A DNA stretch of 23,510 nucleotides from a virus. The stretch's first letter is position 1. Each line of letters begins with the position of its first letter. Under the pieces are notes generated by a model. The model did no database searches. It saw only the letters and a list, made by a program, of their open reading frames with translations, and was not told the DNA's origin. Where the stretch lies: the IMG/VR virus record IMGVR_UViG_3300032006_000088, positions 1 through 23,510 of that record, one strand, 5' to 3'. Shown here piece by piece: positions 21,801-23,510 of this stretch. Position numbers and translations under genes: made by a program.

Positions 21801-22510
21801 AAGTCTTTTGCTCTAATTCTAAAGGATTCTACTCCTACAGTTGATTTGTGGAATCTTTGCATAGCCCTTACTCTTAATTCATCTTGAGTAACACCTATGG
21901 TTGAATTATCTGTTCGTATCTTTCCAAGTGTTGTAACTGCTTCTGTTACAAAATGAAATACATTGTTTTGGAATAATGTTTGGAATGTTTGTGGTATTAT
22001 AACTTTTACAGTTTCGGTGAATACTCTTACCCATTTCTTTGTAAATGACTGAGTTATTCCTACTGTAGTTTCATGGAATCTTTGTAATATTCTTGAACTT
22101 AGTTTTGTTTCTGTAAGACCAACATCTTCTTCAAGCATACTAATGATTGCTCTTAATCTTTCATATCCCTCAGTAGTTCCCATTTGCTCTTCAAATGCTT
22201 TAAGTATGGTTCTAGTGAATTTGGAACTTTCGGTATATCCTAATGATTCTGTGACAAAATGTATTAATGCTCTAGTTCTAATTCTAAAGGATTCTACTCC
22301 CATTTCCTCTGTTAATGCTTTTACTAACACTCTGACAGTTTCTCTTGATTCTGTTATACCATAAGACTCATTAACTAATTTTACTATTGCCTGTAATACA
22401 TCAAACACATTTGGCTGGAATATACCCCTGTCATATGTTATATCACCCCATGCTTTTTGAAAAGCATTACTTTGAAATTCGTCTTGAAAGACTTGACTTA
22501 TTTTAGCCAA
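18827..22510 (-). CDS. Giant 20-residue-repeat fibre protein
   Basis: A 1227-residue protein starting at TTG (22510; no ATG occurs before about residue 70). It has three parts: an N-terminal segment (1-50) with FQDEFQSNAFQ, a shaft of about 51 tandem units (51-1157), and a Ser/Thr-rich tail (about 1184-1227). The unit is about G-[IV]-[TQE]-[ES]-[SF]-x4-R-V-L-x2-F-x-E-S-[TV]-[IV], nearly always exactly 20 residues; four units have an 18-residue W-containing form (e.g. NFFKLWTRVF) and two have 21. Three units carry inserts with an FQxxFQxxxF-like motif. I find no cysteine. The regular strand-helix pattern fits a long trimeric or solenoid tail fibre or stalk. Its place between a lectin-like protein and a BppU-like protein supports a role in host binding. 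Family unknown; ES-x-T-[DE]-S repeats recall thaumarchaeal surface proteins. Confidence 0.85.
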   Translation of the reverse strand: MAKISQVFQDEFQSNAFQKAWGDITYDRGIFQPNVFDVLQAIVKLVNESYGITESRETVRVLVKALTEEMGVESFRIRTRALIHFVTESLGYTESSKFTRTILKAFEEQMGTTEGYERLRAIISMLEEDVGLTETKLSSRILQRFHETTVGITQSFTKKWVRVFTETVKVIIPQTFQTLFQNNVFHFVTEAVTTLGKIRTDNSTIGVTQDELRVRAMQRFHKSTVGVESFRIRAKDFVRFVDDTIGITSSLETASVIFKAFEESIGIQSFRKRARVLLKFITETIGSTEGYNWTRVLNRFNTSTIGVTEARQVVLGFVVAFTETVGVASFRTRSKVLLKFIDETIGNTEGFIKLWARFFAESVGITTSFETSKVIQKFISTTVGIESFRRRVRVINKFIEESIGNTEDKFRTAVYQRFHETTVGITQSELRVRVLQMFHESTVGIQSFRKRVRTLIHFVNETVDVVKKNPLFQRNTFQGRIFFKGHETARTLGLFEYFTESVGITTDALFSKTIQKFIETTIGITTSFKSSRVLQRFLETTVGITSTQLFARTLQMFHESTIGIQSFRKRVRTLIHFVTSTVGIATSSKKAQDFKQFHESTVGVTENFFKLWTRVFTETVGVTTSFLFARTLQMFHKSTVGIQSFRRRVRTIIKSVIDSTVGITSSQKFSRVLGVLATSTVGIATDSKKALDFKQFHQSNIGVTTKPKFARVLQIFHESTVGIQSFRIRAKNFVKRITEDMRITSSSITIRGRLKFISETMRIGAIDLFQSIFQTSIFQTKVEFITTMVKARLHTSTIGISSSEETSRVLQIFHTSIVGIESFRKRVRTLLRIVVTETIGITHLEVSNRVIQRFKESTIGITESKLRTRVLQRFIDNTIGVTQDELRLRVLQVFNNSTVGIQSFRKRVRALQHFVNESLGVTENFFKLWTRVFVETVGITTTTQIARVLQKFTTSTIGITEIKERVKVIGKFIDESIGLTESKERIKAIIKLINTQIGLTESLIRLAVLQRFNTSTVGIQSFRRRIRVLQHFVSENLGITHSEEWTRVFKKIQTETVGITTLAVFSRIRQAFVSSTIGVTESKIYTRAITKLIASTVGVTEVIKSFKHISVLIGENIGITFSSIFVRGRQMFIGENIGIESFRERIFVIKQFVNESIGITQSFFKDLYNTVIIQTQNLGTYWTSETSSTEATSQSTSTGITSESASTSDSSQTISSGDTEENVEGGN
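19015..22360 (-). repeat. 60-bp tandem repeat array coding the fibre shaft
   Basis: About 51 coding units with a 60-bp period run through the fibre gene. The SFR-type unit (G-I-Q-S-F-R-x-R) recurs at units 2, 8, 10, 13, 16, 19, 23, 27, 31, 35, 39, 45 and 51, so a 4-unit (about 240 bp) super-period holds over units 19-39. Some copies are nearly identical in DNA, for example around 19711-19755 and 20668-20705, indicating recent duplication or gene conversion. Confidence 0.9.
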
Positions 22511-22519
22511 GTTATGTCA

Positions 22520-23509
22520 CTATGCTATTTCTGTCCAAGTACTCGTAGTTGCGTTCCAAATATAGTGTTTACCGTCATCTGTTGCTTCCATGATTGAACC
22601 TGCTGGTAAGTTTGTTATTGGTGAAGCATCTGAATAGTCGTTAGGGCATTTACTGTCACTTGATGTTGTTGTAGCATCCCACACTTGAACATCATCTATT
22701 ATACCAGTAAGTTGACCACCATAACCCCATTGTGAACATTTTATACCAAAGTATTTTAAATTATCTATGCCAGCACAAGTTGTTAAATTTCTTGGCGTTC
22801 CCAATGCTGTGTCTCCAGTATGCGAACCTGTTCTAATTGTCATTGTTGCATTAGCATCACTTGTTCTTTTAATCTCACAATAATAATTTGTTCCAGTAGA
22901 GAAACTACTCCAACCTGTTTGACCAGCTCCATCAAGACTATTTGTTGCATCATTCTGTCTTGCAAAATAAGTTCTATCTGTTCCATCTCTATCTAAATGT
23001 AGGTCTAGGTATATAGCTGATTTTGCCGTACTAGAGTGGAAACCTACTGTTTCATCAACATCAAACATTCCTATTGCAACTGCATGACGATCCGTGCCTG
23101 GGGCGAGTCCAGAATTATCTGCTGTTGAAATATTAAATCTGAAACGACATATCCATTCTGTATTACTTAATGTGCTTCCTAACTCATAACTTATAGAATC
23201 GTTTGAATCATCCTCTACCGAATTAAAGTCTATATCTTTATCTGAAATATTCACTCTAACTTTTGCAGTATCACTTGATTTCCATACTGCATCTGCTGAT
23301 GTTTGGTTTGCGTATGATGAGAAATCATCGTCTAATGAAGCTGATGCAGGTGTTGTGTTCATAGTATAATGTGCTTTTAGGTTTGCTTTATTACTTAATG
23401 ATGAAACTAATGCACCGTTTATTGTTAAAGTTGAATCATATATCTTAATTTGAGGATCACGACCTGTCATGTTATCGTAACTACCTGATGCTGTTTTTGT
23501 AGCATAATT
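22520..23509 (-). CDS. Lectin/LamG-like virion protein, N-terminus beyond the window
   Basis: At least 330 residues. An ATG occurs at 23470, but the frame stays open to the window edge with plausible protein sequence before it (NYATKTASGSYDN), so the true start probably lies outside. The body is beta-rich: LKAHYTMN, DDDFSSYANQ, WICRFRFNIS, AIYLDLHLDRDGT, YYCEIKRTSD, TMTIRTG and GIIDDVQVWD form the sandwich pattern of concanavalin A/LamG domains, which bind sugars. The end (SIMEATDDGKHYIWNATTSTWTEIA) resembles the closing domain of many phage tail and appendage proteins. The fibre gene starts nine bases after its stop. A role in attachment to a glycosylated host surface is likely. Confidence 0.75.
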   Translation of the reverse strand, partial: NYATKTASGSYDNMTGRDPQIKIYDSTLTINGALVSSLSNKANLKAHYTMNTTPASASLDDDFSSYANQTSADAVWKSSDTAKVRVNISDKDIDFNSVEDDSNDSISYELGSTLSNTEWICRFRFNISTADNSGLAPGTDRHAVAIGMFDVDETVGFHSSTAKSAIYLDLHLDRDGTDRTYFARQNDATNSLDGAGQTGWSSFSTGTNYYCEIKRTSDANATMTIRTGSHTGDTALGTPRNLTTCAGIDNLKYFGIKCSQWGYGGQLTGIIDDVQVWDATTTSSDSKCPNDYSDASPITNLPAGSIMEATDDGKHYIWNATTSTWTEIA

Positions 23510-23510
23510 A

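Noticed and set aside
19015-22360. Regular 60-bp repeats resembling a CRISPR or satellite array
   Set aside because: The repeats keep one open frame of 1227 codons with a conserved amino-acid unit and no unique spacers; they are coding repeats.
19032-22364. Several plus-strand open frames of 70-200 codons across the fibre gene
   Set aside because: They are antisense images of the repeat units, share the same 60-bp period and have no promoters or ribosome-binding sites.
1-23510. tRNA or rRNA genes and attachment sites
   Set aside because: No cloverleaf-like or rRNA-like sequence, integrase gene or direct repeat typical of integration was seen in the gaps, which are all short.

Overview
The window is most simply read as part of the genome of an AT-rich, tailed archaeal virus, or an integrated copy of one. 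The archaeal side comes from an MCM replicative helicase (4863-6806), a RadA recombinase (3812-4885) and TATA boxes centred about 23-26 bases upstream of start codons, as expected for leaderless archaeal transcripts. The tailed-virus side comes from a large terminase (15160-16551), a BppU-like baseplate protein (18473-18826), a lectin-like virion protein (22520-end) and a 1227-residue repeat fibre (18827-22510). The AT-rich composition, the many tiny zinc-ribbon genes and the matrixin protease fit a virus of Nitrososphaeria (marine ammonia oxidisers), but the host is inferred, not shown. No tRNA, rRNA, CRISPR array, insertion sequence, integrase or DNA polymerase was found.

Layout. (1) 2-1057, plus strand: a cut-off gene and three small unknown or zinc-binding genes. 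(2) 1050-2774, minus strand: an operon for a zinc peptidase, a small two-helix membrane protein, a zinc-ribbon microprotein, an MT-A70 adenine methyltransferase and a membrane protein; a lone plus-strand mini-zincin gene (2821-3066) leaves from the same promoter region. (3) 3059-7135, minus strand: a tightly overlapping replication/recombination operon, RHH-like regulator > MCM > RadA > HNH protein > PD-(D/E)XK-like nuclease. Just upstream is an iteron-like palindromic region (7190-7312), a candidate origin or operator. (4) 7314-9923, minus strand: small DNA-binding and zinc proteins and a calcineurin-like phosphoesterase. (5) 9957-11047, plus strand: a secreted matrixin-type protease and a small RHH-like protein. 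(6) 11048-23510, minus strand: the virion and packaging block. In transcription order it holds a lectin-like protein, the repeat fibre, the BppU-like protein, a Cas4/RecB-like Fe-S nuclease, a candidate small terminase subunit, TerL and three long charged proteins of low complexity, with zinc microproteins wedged into gene junctions.

The most unusual things are: the fibre, built of about 51 units of mostly exactly 20 residues (60 bp), with a four-unit super-period and FQ-motif inserts about 296 residues apart; the charged proteins after TerL, two of which share a WExWL motif; an MT-A70 gene whose catalytic DPPW lies upstream of any ordinary start codon; six zinc microproteins of 35-45 residues, most overlapping their neighbours; and a consistent leaderless promoter layout that includes one shared divergent TATA box.
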